Below, one piece after another: positions 45,175 through 54,154 of a stretch of DNA of 64,000 bases. The notes under the pieces were generated by a model. It saw only the letters and a list, made by a program, of their open reading frames with translations. It was not told the origin of the DNA and ran no database searches. The DNA comes from Roseovarius confluentis (lineage in GTDB: Bacteria; Pseudomonadota; Alphaproteobacteria; Rhodobacterales; Rhodobacteraceae): assembly GCF_002917925.1 (NCBI RefSeq), contig NZ_PPFE01000001.1:124001-188000 (forward strand), in the 5' to 3' direction. Numbering within the stretch: the first letter of the stretch is position 1; the number at the start of each line of letters is the position of its first letter. The position numbers were made by a program, and so were the translations under genes.

Positions 45175-45199
45175 TGGACGCGTCCCTTGATGCCGCCGT

Positions 45200-45406
45200 T
45201 CAGGCTGCGTCTTCGTCCAGGTCGACCTCGTCATCCAACGCGATGACTTCGCGATCCGCGTAGTGACCACAGGCGACGCACACATGATGCGGGCGCTTCA
45301 GTTCACCGCAGTTCGGGCACTCGTTCGGGTTTGCACCCTCCAGCGAGTCATGCGCCCGGCGATTGTTGCGGCGCGATTTCGATACTTTGTTCTGTTGGAC
45401 GGCCAT
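45200..45406 (-). CDS. rpmF: 50S ribosomal protein L32
   Basis: The 68-aa ribosomal protein L32 has a basic N-terminus ([21 protein letters not shown]) and a four-cysteine zinc ribbon, [20 protein letters not shown]. The acidic tail [11 protein letters not shown] is usual in alphaproteobacteria. It is transcribed with plsX. A 14-nt hairpin with a GAAA loop sits in its leader (45427-45440). Confidence 0.96.
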   Translation of the reverse strand: MAVQQNKVSKSRRNNRRAHDSLEGANPNECPNCGELKRPHHVCVACGHYADREVIALDDEVDLDEDAA

Positions 45407-45426
45407 GTCACAACCTCAAATTTTAT

Positions 45427-45440
45427 GGGCCTTTCGGCCC
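45427..45440 (-). promoter_or_regulatory. GNRA-loop hairpin in the rpmF leader
   Basis: On the minus strand GGGCC-GAAA-GGCCC, a 5-bp stem with a GAAA tetraloop, is followed by an AT-rich ATAAAATTT run and then the rpmF ribosome-binding region. It could be a weak terminator/attenuator or a translational control element. Confidence 0.4.
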
Positions 45441-45458
45441 GGTTTCATACGCTGACGC

Positions 45459-45480
45459 GGCTCTTAATCCCTGAAGAGCC
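45459..45480 (-). terminator. Hairpin between the DUF177 gene and rpmF
   Basis: GGCTCTT-N8-AAGAGCC forms a 7-bp perfect stem, about 78 nt past the DUF177 stop. No T-run follows, so it is either a weak terminator or an RNA-processing site between the two genes. Confidence 0.4.
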
Positions 45481-45557
45481 CGGCGTGCAACCCTAAATCC
45501 GGTGAGAGCGCGAAAATACAAGGAAATCGCTTGCTGTCCAGCGATTCTTTCGAGCTC

Positions 45558-46112
45558 TCAATCGTCGTCTTTCAACTGCTCCTTCAGCTTTGCCAGTGCC
45601 GCGAACGGCTTGGCATCCGCGTCCGTCAGCGGGGTCACGCCAGGGGGCGCATACCGAGCGGTTCCCAGTTCCTGCGCTGTGCTACGCGGGTAAGCGGGCA
45701 AGGCCAGTGCGATGGCCTCCTGCATGAAGGCCGACAGGTCGATATGGTCGGTCAGCGGGTCGATTGTCTCGTCCTCGGGCATTTCGATCTCTTCCTGATC
45801 GGTGTCGACCCCGGGCCAGTCCTTGCGGAACTTGCGGGTGACCGGTTCTTCGATGCGGGTGGTGACCGGGTCCAGCGTCACTACGCAGGACTGCACCACC
45901 GTCGCGCCCAACCGCGCTTCCAGCCGCCAGTTCTCGCCGTCCTCGGGATGCATCGTGCCTTCGAACACGGTCTTTTTCAGAGAGAGGATCCCAAGATCCT
46001 CGGCCATCCGCGCCATGGTTGCGGTATCGGGCTCGATCCGAAACGGATGCGGTCGGTTCATCGCCATCTGTGCCAGATGCAGCACGGTCGTATTTTCTGT
46101 CTTTCCGGTCAT
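45558..46112 (-). CDS. DUF177 family protein (YceD-like)
   Basis: A 184-aa acidic protein of the DUF177/YceD family, which affects 23S rRNA accumulation and almost always lies next to rpmF. Conserved features are SLKKTVFEGTMHPEDGENW, LGATVVQSCVVTLDPVTTRIEEPV and EDETIDPLTDHIDLSAFMQEAIALALP. The C-terminus is charged and probably flexible. It is the first gene of the leftward DUF177-rpmF-plsX-fabH-ihfA-merR set, divergent from bamE. Confidence 0.9.
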   Translation of the reverse strand: MTGKTENTTVLHLAQMAMNRPHPFRIEPDTATMARMAEDLGILSLKKTVFEGTMHPEDGENWRLEARLGATVVQSCVVTLDPVTTRIEEPVTRKFRKDWPGVDTDQEEIEMPEDETIDPLTDHIDLSAFMQEAIALALPAYPRSTAQELGTARYAPPGVTPLTDADAKPFAALAKLKEQLKDDD

Positions 46113-46209
46113 GGGCGTATGACCTATCCTTTCTTGAACCTTACCGCTACCTTGTTGTATCGGAATAAAAGGGCAATGGGGACCCGTTCAAGAGGCGAAG
46201 AGGTGTGGC

Positions 46210-46656
46210 ATGAAAATCTGGTTTGCCAAGATGGGGGTCATGTTGTGCCTGTTCGTGGCGCTCGCGGCCTGTACGCCGACCTATCGCAACCACGGGTATA
46301 TTCCGCTTCAAGAAGACCTCAACAACCTTCAGGTGGGTGTGGACACACGCGAAACCGTCGACGACGTGGTCGGCCCGCCGTCCTCAGCCGGCATGCTCAG
46401 CGGCGGCGATTACTATTACGTACGCAGTCGGGTCAAAGAGCTCGGCATGTACCGCCCCGAGGTGATCGAGCGTCAGGTGCTGGCCATCAGCTTCGCCCCG
46501 AATGATACCATTGCCAATATCGAGACCTTCTCGCTGGCCGACGGCAACATCGTGCCTCTGACCCGTCGGGTGACCGATTCCTCGGTCGTCAACAACGGCT
46601 TCCTGCGTCAGATTCTGGGCAACTTCGGCAATGTCGATCCGGGCGAGTTCTTCTGA
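46210..46656 (+). CDS. bamE: Outer membrane protein assembly factor BamE
   Basis: A small lipoprotein of the beta-barrel assembly machine. The 148-aa precursor has a signal with lipobox LAAC (Cys21), then GYIPLQEDLNNLQVGVDTRETVDDVVGPPSS, which matches the SmpA/OmlA fold (VGxxxxxVxxxxGxP). It would be anchored on the inner face of the outer membrane. The start follows GAGGTGTGGC. It is divergent from DUF177 in a 97-bp region that must hold both promoters. Confidence 0.9.
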   Translation: MKIWFAKMGVMLCLFVALAACTPTYRNHGYIPLQEDLNNLQVGVDTRETVDDVVGPPSSAGMLSGGDYYYVRSRVKELGMYRPEVIERQVLAISFAPNDTIANIETFSLADGNIVPLTRRVTDSSVVNNGFLRQILGNFGNVDPGEFF

Positions 46657-46744
46657 CCTTCGACGTCATTCGCCTGTCACATGCTTCATGCTAAGCGGTT
46701 CGCATATATATACCGTCTAGGCGACCGTCACAGATGAGGCTGAC

Positions 46745-47482
46745 ATGTTGAGCAAGGGACGCTACAGGACGCGAACGGCCGAAAGCGCGGCCGATATCGA
46801 ATCGGCGCAACGCCTGCGGCATCTGGCCTTCAAGGGTGACGAGGCGACCGGGGCGCTCGACCAGGACAGCTTTGACGGCATTTGCACGCACATCCTCGTC
46901 GAGGACACCACGGACAATCGCCTGATCTGCAGTTTCAGGATGCTGCCTCTCAATGGCGGGGACGAGATCGAGCGCAGCTATTCCGCCCAGTTTTACGAGC
47001 TGTCCGCGCTGCGCGCCTTTCCCGGCCGCATGGTCGAGATGGGCCGCTTCTGCGTCCATCCCGAGGCGCGCGACCCGGATATCCTGCGCTTGGCCTGGGC
47101 CGCGATGACCCGCTATGTCGATGAAAACGAGGTCGAACTGCTCTTCGGCTGCTCTTCGTTCAAGGGCACCGAGGCTGACACCTATCTCGACGCTTTTGCC
47201 ATGCTAAAGGACCGCCACCTTGCGCCTCGCCGCTGGCTGCCGCAGGTCAAGGCGCCGTCTGTATTTCGCTTTGCCCAAGCACTGCGCTTGCGCAAACCCG
47301 ACGCCAAGCAGGCGATGCTACGGATGCCACCTCTCCTGCGCACCTACCTGGTGATGGGGGGCTGGGTCAGCGACCATGCGGTTGTGGACCGGCAGATGAA
47401 TACCCTGCACGTTTTCACCGGGCTCGAGATCAACGCCATCCCGGCCGCGCGCAAGCGCCTGCTGAGGGCAGTTTCGGGCTAG
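46745..47482 (+). CDS. olsB: L-ornithine N(alpha)-acyltransferase, OlsB-like
   Basis: Transfers a 3-hydroxyacyl chain from ACP to ornithine, the first step of ornithine-lipid synthesis. The 245-aa protein has the acyltransferase-like pattern RTAESAADIESAQRLRHLAF, GRMVEMGRFCVHPEARDPDILRLAW and LLFGCSSFKGTE, typical of OlsB and related GNAT-type acyl-homoserine-lactone-synthase-like folds. OlsA is not in the window. A TATATATA stretch lies about 38 nt upstream and could be the -10 region. Confidence 0.88.
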   Translation: MLSKGRYRTRTAESAADIESAQRLRHLAFKGDEATGALDQDSFDGICTHILVEDTTDNRLICSFRMLPLNGGDEIERSYSAQFYELSALRAFPGRMVEMGRFCVHPEARDPDILRLAWAAMTRYVDENEVELLFGCSSFKGTEADTYLDAFAMLKDRHLAPRRWLPQVKAPSVFRFAQALRLRKPDAKQAMLRMPPLLRTYLVMGGWVSDHAVVDRQMNTLHVFTGLEINAIPAARKRLLRAVSG

Positions 47483-47528
47483 CGCGTCGTCGCTTGACGC
47501 CGTACCTCGCGCGGGATAGCGCTGCGCC

Positions 47529-49361
47529 ATGGCGCGTGCACCCCTTCTTCAACTCTCCGACATCTCCCTGACCTTCGGCGGAGCGCCGGTCTTTGACGAC
47601 CTGTCTCTGGTCGTCCAAGCCGGCGACCGCGTGGCGCTGGTGGGCCGCAACGGGTCCGGCAAGTCGACCCTGATGAAAGTTATCGCCGGCCTCGTGGAGC
47701 CCGATCGCGGCACCCGTGTGCTGCATCCCAACACCTCCGTCGGCTACATGGAGCAGGAGCCGGACATGACCGGCTTCGACACGCTCGGGGCCTTTGCCGC
47801 CGACGGGCTGGACGTGGCCGAACACTACCGGATCGAAATGGCCGCCGAGGGCCTCAAGTTCGACCCCGACCGCCCCGTCGCCACCGCGTCGGGCGGTGAG
47901 CGCCGCCGCGCCGCGCTGGCCAAGCTGATGGCGCAGGCGCCTGATCTCATGCTGCTGGACGAGCCGACCAACCACCTCGATATCGAGGCGATCGGCTGGC
48001 TTGAGCAACAACTGCGCGAGACCCGCGCAGGCTATATTCTCATATCCCACGACCGGGCCTTCCTGCGCGCGCTCACCCGTGCCACGCTCTGGATCGATCG
48101 CGGCGCCACACGCCGCCAGGAAAAGGGGTTCGAGAATTTCGAAGCCTGGCGCGACAAGGTCTGGGAGGAAGAGGACCAGGCTCGCCACAAGCTCAACCGC
48201 AAGATCGCCGAAGAGGCCCGCTGGGCGGTCGAGGGCATTTCGGCCCGGCGCAAACGCAACCAGGGCCGGGTGCGCAACCTACAGGCGCTCCGGGCCGAGC
48301 GCGCTTCGCAGATCAAGCGGCAGGGTACGGCCGCCATGGCGCTGTCCAGCGGGCCGCAATCGGGGCGCAAGGTCATCGAGGCGCTTGGCGTCTCCAAGAG
48401 CTTCGAGAGTGCGCCCATCGTGCGCGACTTCTCCCTCACCATCCAGCGCAAGGACCGCGTCGCCTTCATCGGTCCCAACGGTGTCGGCAAGACGACGCTT
48501 CTGAATCTCCTGATGAAGACGCTCGAGCCCGACTCGGGCGAGGTGCGCCACGGCACCAACCTCGTGCCTGTCGTTTTCGACCAGGCACGCGCCCAGCTCG
48601 ACCCCGACATGAGCCTCTGGGACAGCCTGACCGGCGATTCCGACATGCGCGTCTCGGGGCAGGCCGACCAGGTTATGGTGCGCGGCACACCGCGCCATGT
48701 GGTGGGCTATCTCAAGGATTTTCTCTTTGATGAACGCCAGGTCCGTGCGCCGGTCCGTTCGCTGTCCGGGGGCGAGAAAGCCCGCCTGCTACTGGCCAAG
48801 CTGATGGCACGGGACAGCAACCTGCTGGTGCTGGACGAGCCGACCAACGATCTCGACATCGAAACGCTGGACCTGCTTCAGGAACTGCTCGACGACTACG
48901 ACGGCACCGTCCTTCTGGTGAGCCACGACCGGGATTTTCTTGACCGCGTGGCCACCACCACCGTCGCCATGGAAGGACGCGGCCGGCAGACCGTCTACGC
49001 CGGCGGCTGGACCGATTACATGGCGCAGCGCGTTCCGCCGGAGTCCGCAACAGAGGGAAAGCCCGACAAACCGGCGCCGGCCGCGCCCGCGTCGTCGAAA
49101 TCCGCCGAACCGGCCAAGCCCCGCAAAACCAAACTCAGCTTCAAGGATCAGCACCGGCTCGACACGCTTCCCGACGAAATCGCGCGGCTCGAAGCCGAGA
49201 TTGCCAAGTTGGAAGACCTGCTGTCCGACCCTGATCTTTTCACCCGCGAGCCGGTCAAATTCGCCAAGGCGAGCGAGGGACTCAGCACGCGCCAGACCGC
49301 GCTCGCAAAGGCGGAGGAAGAATGGCTGGTACTGGCGGAGAAGTCCGAGCACGCAGGCTGA
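47529..49361 (+). CDS. uup: ABC-F family ATPase, Uup-like
   Basis: A 610-aa soluble ABC-F protein with two ATPase domains. The first has Walker A GRNGSGKSTL (about residue 37) and LLDEPTNHLDIEA; the second has GPNGVGKTTLLN (about residue 317) and VLDEPTNDLDIETLDLL. The C-terminal 100 residues are Lys/Ala/Glu-rich and end in a coiled coil (RLEAEIAKLEDLL), as in Uup rather than EttA. ABC-F proteins act on ribosomes and, for Uup, in limiting precise transposon excision. It converges with the FlaA1/CapD-type gene, 7 nt apart. Confidence 0.92.
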   Translation: MARAPLLQLSDISLTFGGAPVFDDLSLVVQAGDRVALVGRNGSGKSTLMKVIAGLVEPDRGTRVLHPNTSVGYMEQEPDMTGFDTLGAFAADGLDVAEHYRIEMAAEGLKFDPDRPVATASGGERRRAALAKLMAQAPDLMLLDEPTNHLDIEAIGWLEQQLRETRAGYILISHDRAFLRALTRATLWIDRGATRRQEKGFENFEAWRDKVWEEEDQARHKLNRKIAEEARWAVEGISARRKRNQGRVRNLQALRAERASQIKRQGTAAMALSSGPQSGRKVIEALGVSKSFESAPIVRDFSLTIQRKDRVAFIGPNGVGKTTLLNLLMKTLEPDSGEVRHGTNLVPVVFDQARAQLDPDMSLWDSLTGDSDMRVSGQADQVMVRGTPRHVVGYLKDFLFDERQVRAPVRSLSGGEKARLLLAKLMARDSNLLVLDEPTNDLDIETLDLLQELLDDYDGTVLLVSHDRDFLDRVATTTVAMEGRGRQTVYAGGWTDYMAQRVPPESATEGKPDKPAPAAPASSKSAEPAKPRKTKLSFKDQHRLDTLPDEIARLEAEIAKLEDLLSDPDLFTREPVKFAKASEGLSTRQTALAKAEEEWLVLAEKSEHAG

Positions 49362-49368
49362 CGGCAGC

Positions 49369-51249
49369 TCACTCGTTGACGGATTTCCCGCCGACCTTCA
49401 TGTCGCTCTTTTCCATCCATTGCTGCAACGTGGCTTCCATCTGTTCCACGTTGCGGCTGTCGATGGCCTGCCGCAGCGATTGCAGCGCGTTGGCCATTTC
49501 AATCTCCGACAGGTGCTTTTCCTGCGCCCGCAGGATTTTGGGGTGCGGCGTGGTCAGCATGTCTGACCCGATCAGCAATTCCTCGTGCAACTTCTCGCCC
49601 GGGCGCAGGCCGGTCACCTCGATCCCGATATCGCCGCCCGGATTTTCGTCGTCGCGCACCGTGTGGCCGGCGCTTTCGATCATCCGCCGGGCCAATTCGT
49701 AAATCGGCACGGGTTTGCCCATGTCCAGCACGAAGACATCGCCACCCCGCGCGAAGGATCCGGTCAGCAGCACCAGGCGAACCGCCTCGGGAATGGTCAT
49801 GAAATACCGCGTTACGTCTTGGTGAGTCAGTGTCACAGGGCCGCCGCGCGCAATCTGTTCCTGGAACAGCGGAATGACCGAACCCGAAGAGCCTAGTACG
49901 TTGCCGAAGCGCACCATTGAAAATCGCGTTGTGCTCGATCGCGTCGCAAGGTCCTGTACCGCCAGCTCGGCAAAGCGCTTGGACGCGCCCATAATCGACG
50001 ACGGGCGCACAGCCTTGTCCGTCGACACAAGAATGAACCGGTCCACGCCCTCGCGCATCGCCGCGCTGGCCACGGTCCGCGTCCCGAAGACGTTGTTCCG
50101 GATTCCTTCCAGCGCGTTCTGCTCAACCATCGGCACGTGCTTGTAGGCGGCGGCGTGCAGCACGATGTCGATCTCGTGGGACCGCATGACATCGGCCATG
50201 TGGTTTTCCTCGGTCACGCTGCCCAGCACCGGAATCACGGTCACCTCGGGCAGGATCGCGCTAAGCTCGCGATGCGTGTCGAAGAGCGCGAGTTCGCTGT
50301 GATCAAGCAACACCAATCTGGCGGGCTGGCACGACAAAAGCTGGCGCGACAGTTCCGACCCGATCGAGCCGCCGGCTCCGGTAATCAGGATGTTCCGATT
50401 GCGATAGGTGTCGAACATCCCGGGCAGGTCGTCGTCGAAGCCGGCTCGCCCCAGAAGGGTATTCACGTCCACCGGCTTGGTTTCCGCAAGGCTGGATCCT
50501 GACGTGACAACGAGGTCCGCAAAAGACGGCATTGCATGGACCTCGCAGGAGGTATCGGCCAGACGCTTGATGATGCTCGACTGAACCGCACGATTGGCGC
50601 TTGGCATCGCCAGAACCACACGTTTCACCTGATGGCGCCTGATCAGGTCCTCCAGGTCGCCGGGCGAATAAGTCCGCAGCCCCGCAATCGTGATTCCCTG
50701 AAGCCGCAGATCGTCATCGACAAAGGCAACCGGTGCCACCGCGTCATCGACCGTCAGCGCAGTGGCAAGCTGCTGACCGGTCTGACCAGCCCCGTAGATG
50801 ATGATCGGCAGCCGCGCGTTGCCCTGCCGGTACACCGACAAAAGGACCTGCCTCAACACCAACCGGGACGAGATAGATAGGATCAGGAACAGCATCCCCA
50901 TGACGACGTAAAGCGACACCGGAAACACCATCCCGAGAAACGTGAAGGAGGTCGCGACACCCGTGACGATCAGGATGCTGGCGACCACGGCTGATTCCAC
51001 CACGCCCTGCATCTGGTAGGCGTTCAGCTTGATTTTGTGCAGACCCAGAAACAAGATCAGTGCCACGCCGGCACAGGTCACAACACCGATGCTCCCCACG
51101 AAGGCCTCTATATTGCGGCCGACCGCGTCCATCCCAAGAAGCAGAATACCGGCAACCACGTGCGACAAGGCAATCAGCACACTGTCGATGGCCAAAAGGA
51201 TTTTTTGCTTCTGGTGACGGGAAAGCGAAATCGCCAACTTGTAAAGCAT
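49369..51249 (-). CDS. Nucleoside-diphosphate-sugar epimerase/4,6-dehydratase, FlaA1/CapD type
   Basis: A 626-aa inner-membrane protein. Four N-terminal hydrophobic segments precede a first Rossmann domain (IIYGAGQTGQQLATAL) and a second with NILITGAGGSIGSELSRQLL. A catalytic region follows (STDKAVRPSSIMGASKRFAEL), in which serine replaces the usual first tyrosine, as in FlaA1/WbpM/CapD relatives. It makes UDP-GlcNAc-derived sugars such as UDP-4-keto-6-deoxy forms. The start at 51249 was chosen over 51318. It is part of the exopolysaccharide cluster with the sugar transferase upstream. Confidence 0.9.
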   Translation of the reverse strand: MLYKLAISLSRHQKQKILLAIDSVLIALSHVVAGILLLGMDAVGRNIEAFVGSIGVVTCAGVALILFLGLHKIKLNAYQMQGVVESAVVASILIVTGVATSFTFLGMVFPVSLYVVMGMLFLILSISSRLVLRQVLLSVYRQGNARLPIIIYGAGQTGQQLATALTVDDAVAPVAFVDDDLRLQGITIAGLRTYSPGDLEDLIRRHQVKRVVLAMPSANRAVQSSIIKRLADTSCEVHAMPSFADLVVTSGSSLAETKPVDVNTLLGRAGFDDDLPGMFDTYRNRNILITGAGGSIGSELSRQLLSCQPARLVLLDHSELALFDTHRELSAILPEVTVIPVLGSVTEENHMADVMRSHEIDIVLHAAAYKHVPMVEQNALEGIRNNVFGTRTVASAAMREGVDRFILVSTDKAVRPSSIMGASKRFAELAVQDLATRSSTTRFSMVRFGNVLGSSGSVIPLFQEQIARGGPVTLTHQDVTRYFMTIPEAVRLVLLTGSFARGGDVFVLDMGKPVPIYELARRMIESAGHTVRDDENPGGDIGIEVTGLRPGEKLHEELLIGSDMLTTPHPKILRAQEKHLSEIEMANALQSLRQAIDSRNVEQMEATLQQWMEKSDMKVGGKSVNE

Positions 51250-51430
51250 CAAGTCGCGTCCTCTTTCACCTATGATTGCAGAAAGTCGAGACAACACAAC
51301 CCAAGCATTACAATTCACCTTTCAACTTCACAATACCTAAACCGTCGGGACGATTGGTCTAGCCCTCTCAAGCTATATTATGCTGCGTATGCAAAACAAC
51401 CTGACGTGTACTCCAGTAAAGTGCTTGTAA

Positions 51431-51447
51431 GTTAAAAGTCTTTTAAC
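51431..51447 (-). terminator. AT-rich hairpin after the sugar transferase gene
   Basis: GTTAAAAG-T-CTTTTAAC is a perfect inverted repeat that ends 3 nt after the sugar transferase stop. It is AT-rich, so of low stability. Confidence 0.4.
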
Positions 51448-51449
51448 TG

Positions 51450-52064
51450 CTATCGACCGGAAGCGAAAACTCGCCTAACAGTCGCGGCGATCAATGCCAT
51501 GTCGTAGCACAAGCTACGGTTACGCGCCCAGATCAGGTCAATTTTGGCTTTCGCGGGCACGCAGCGCCGTATGTAGACGGCATCGGTCTCCTCCTGCGTA
51601 TGGCACTGTCCCAGCAATCGCTCCTCCCGCTTGTGAAAAACCAGCGTTGCCAAACCGGTCACGCCGGGACGGTTCTTCAACACCTCGCGGTAGATCTCCG
51701 GGCAGAGTCTCACGAATCGGGGCAGGGGCGGGCGCGGCCCGACAAAACTCATGTCCCCGCGCAGGATGTTCCAAAGTTGCGGTAGTTCGTCCAACCGCTT
51801 CTGCCGCAGGAAACGCCCGGTCGCCGTGATCCTGCTTTGCTTGTAGGCGCCGGACACTGACGCGTCCCGAGCTGCGTTCGACATCGTGCGGAACTTCCAC
51901 AGCGTAAAGCTTTGTCCCGGCGCTTTCATCCGTTTCGACGGGTAAAGGACCGGGCGACCATCCTGCGCGAGCACGGCGAGTGCCACGAGCGCCGCCGGCA
52001 CGCAAAGCAAGACGACAAGAACCAATGCCAGAACGATATCCATCAGGCGTTTGCCGGGGGTCAT
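51450..52064 (-). CDS. Sugar transferase (initiating phosphoglycosyltransferase)
   Basis: A 204-aa monotopic phosphoglycosyltransferase (bacterial sugar transferase family). It transfers the first sugar-1-phosphate to undecaprenyl phosphate for exopolysaccharide synthesis. One N-terminal membrane segment (VLALVLVVLLCVPAALVALAVL) is followed by KRMKAPGQSFTLWKFRTM, GRFLRQKRLDELPQLWNIL and RGDMSFVGPRPPLP, the family signature containing the catalytic Asp-Glu. It overlaps the epimerase gene upstream by 4 nt (ATGA). Confidence 0.92.
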   Translation of the reverse strand: MTPGKRLMDIVLALVLVVLLCVPAALVALAVLAQDGRPVLYPSKRMKAPGQSFTLWKFRTMSNAARDASVSGAYKQSRITATGRFLRQKRLDELPQLWNILRGDMSFVGPRPPLPRFVRLCPEIYREVLKNRPGVTGLATLVFHKREERLLGQCHTQEETDAVYIRRCVPAKAKIDLIWARNRSLCYDMALIAATVRRVFASGR

Positions 52065-52888
52065 ACCGCACCCTTCAACGCGCTCAGGTCGGCGACAAGG
52101 GCCTTGGCGTCGGCGTTAAGTCGGATTTCCGGCAGTAGTTTCTGCATCCGTTTCGTGTCGAGCGACACCTCCTGCAAGGCCTCGGCCGGGGCAGGGCGCC
52201 ACACCACGTCCTTGCCCGCCGCGCTGGCGAGGTCCTGCATCGCCACCGGTACAGGTGCCGCGATATTGAGCGCATCGGGCAGTGTCTCGATATCCGGGTC
52301 CGCCAGCCCGCACAGGACCTGCAAAAGGTCGCTGGCGCCGATATAACTGCGCATCGGGCCGTGTCCGTCCGCAAACCTGTCCAGGGTCACCGGTGCGTTC
52401 CCGGCCAACGCCACGGCCAGGCTGTCGGCCCCGACCACGTTGGCCAGGCGCAGGACGCAATCCGCTGCGCCCGTTCCGCGGTCGCCACACCGCACCGACC
52501 GTTCCATCGCGGCCTTGGCCGCGCCATAGGGCGTATGCGGCGCTATATCCGCCGCTTCGGTCAGTCGCGCACCGGGTCCGTAGATCGCGGCAGAAGACAG
52601 GTGAAACACTGCCCGCGCCCCAAGGCCCTGTGCCACTTGTCTTGACGTCTCGACCAGGGTCGCGTTCACCGCAAGCTCTTCAGCATTTCCTGCGGTCGCG
52701 CCCCACAGTGCCACCACCGCATCGCACGCGGGCAGCCGTGTGATGGGCTCCTCGGGCTGCCACTGCACGTCTCGTCCGGCCTTGCGCGACTGAAACACGA
52801 TCTCTGAGTCTGCCGCAACGCCGCAGGCCCGTGCCGCGTACAGCAATCGCCCGAGCCGTCCGCCTGAGCCAGTGATCAACATCCGCAT
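52061..52888 (-). CDS. NAD-dependent epimerase/dehydratase
   Basis: A 275-aa SDR-type protein. MRMLITGSGGRLGRLLYAARA contains the GxxGxxG nucleotide loop, FHLSSAAIYGPGARL the catalytic Ser and neighbouring Tyr, and TPYGAAKAAME the YxxxK pair. It lies directly upstream of, and coupled to, the sugar transferase, so it probably supplies or modifies a nucleotide sugar for the same polysaccharide. The exact sugar cannot be told. Confidence 0.87.
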   Translation of the reverse strand: MRMLITGSGGRLGRLLYAARACGVAADSEIVFQSRKAGRDVQWQPEEPITRLPACDAVVALWGATAGNAEELAVNATLVETSRQVAQGLGARAVFHLSSAAIYGPGARLTEAADIAPHTPYGAAKAAMERSVRCGDRGTGAADCVLRLANVVGADSLAVALAGNAPVTLDRFADGHGPMRSYIGASDLLQVLCGLADPDIETLPDALNIAAPVPVAMQDLASAAGKDVVWRPAPAEALQEVSLDTKRMQKLLPEIRLNADAKALVADLSALKGAV

Positions 52889-53006
52889 GATGGCCGTCCC
52901 ACTTGGGGCAATCCTGCCCGATTGCCGACTTTTTCGATTACCCCATTGTCTATCATCACGTCCATGAGATAGGAAACCGGTGCATGCCCGGGGGGGGACA
53001 GGTACA

Positions 53007-54125
53007 TTGAAGAAAAGTATCAGGTTTGTTTTTCTGGCGCTCTGTGTTGCGGCGCTGTCCGCCTGCGCCCTCCCACGCGGCGCCGCGGTTCAGTCCGAGG
53101 TGCTCAGGGAACAGAGGTCCGAAAACCCCTCGTTCCAGCTTGTCGAGGTCACGCGCGCCCTGACCCCCTTGCTGGCCAAATGGCCGCGAAGCGGCGTGCA
53201 CAGTCAGTATCACTGGTTCGGTGCCGACCATGGCCCTGAATCGACCGCGATCCAGACTGGCGACATCGTCAACATCGTCGTCTGGGACAGTGAGGAGAAT
53301 TCTCTGCTAACGGGACTGGACGGCACCGCTGCCGAGATCCCGCCGCAGACGGTCACGGCCGATGGCCGCATCTTCCTGCCCTATGTCGGAGAGGTTTCGG
53401 TACGGGGGCTTACGCCGTCCTCCGCGCGAGCCCGCCTGCAGTCGCAGTTCGAGCAGATCCAGCCGTCCGTCCAGGTCCAGCTTTCGGTTATCCCCGGGCG
53501 GAACAACTCGGTCGATATGGTCGGCGGCGTCGGGTCTCCGGGCCGCGTGCCGCTGGAAAGCCGAAATACAAAGTTGCTCAGTGTCATCGCCCTCGCGGGC
53601 GGCGTCAATTCTTCGCTGCGCAACCCGTTGGTCCGCCTGCAGCGCGGTGGCCGCACCTACGAAACACGTGTCTCCTCGGTGCTCGAGAACGCCAACCGCA
53701 ATGTCCGCGTTATCGGCGGAGACCAGATCGTCGTCGTAGAGGACGAGCGCAGTTTTACCTCCCTCGGGGCGACCGGCAGCCAGCGGATCGTCTATTTCGA
53801 AAAGGAACGCATGACCGTGATGGAGGCGCTTTCTTCGACCAGCGGTCTCAATTCCGGCACGGCCAATCCCAAAGGTGTTCTGGTCCTGCGCGACTACCAG
53901 CCCAAGGATCTCAAACCCGGTCTTGCCGGCCCGAACAAGCAGCAGGTCGTGTTCAGCTTCGACCTCACGTCTGCCGACGGGCTCTTTTCTGCGCGCCAGT
54001 TTTACATGCAGCCCGACGACACGCTTTACGCGACTGAGTCGCCGATCAATTCGGCCAGAACCATCATGGGTCTCATCGGCACGGTCATCGGTGTCTCCAC
54101 TTCGGTCAACCGCGTCACCGACTGA
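53007..54125 (+). CDS. Polysaccharide export outer-membrane lipoprotein, Wza-like
   Basis: A 372-aa lipoprotein. The start is taken as TTG 53007, because translation from there gives KKSIRFVFLALCVAALSAC, a complete lipoprotein signal with lipobox LSAC (Cys20), and an acceptable GGGGACAGG ribosome site. GTG 52980 would add nine residues ahead of that signal. The poly-export domain (TGDIVNIVVWDSEEN, TADGRIFLPYVGEVSVRG) is followed by SLBB-like repeats. It would form the outer-membrane channel for exopolysaccharide. It is divergent from the epimerase, and no Wzc-type kinase is in the window. Confidence 0.88.
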   Translation: MKKSIRFVFLALCVAALSACALPRGAAVQSEVLREQRSENPSFQLVEVTRALTPLLAKWPRSGVHSQYHWFGADHGPESTAIQTGDIVNIVVWDSEENSLLTGLDGTAAEIPPQTVTADGRIFLPYVGEVSVRGLTPSSARARLQSQFEQIQPSVQVQLSVIPGRNNSVDMVGGVGSPGRVPLESRNTKLLSVIALAGGVNSSLRNPLVRLQRGGRTYETRVSSVLENANRNVRVIGGDQIVVVEDERSFTSLGATGSQRIVYFEKERMTVMEALSSTSGLNSGTANPKGVLVLRDYQPKDLKPGLAGPNKQQVVFSFDLTSADGLFSARQFYMQPDDTLYATESPINSARTIMGLIGTVIGVSTSVNRVTD

Positions 54126-54154
54126 CACAACACCCCCGATTAGTGGCCAACCGC

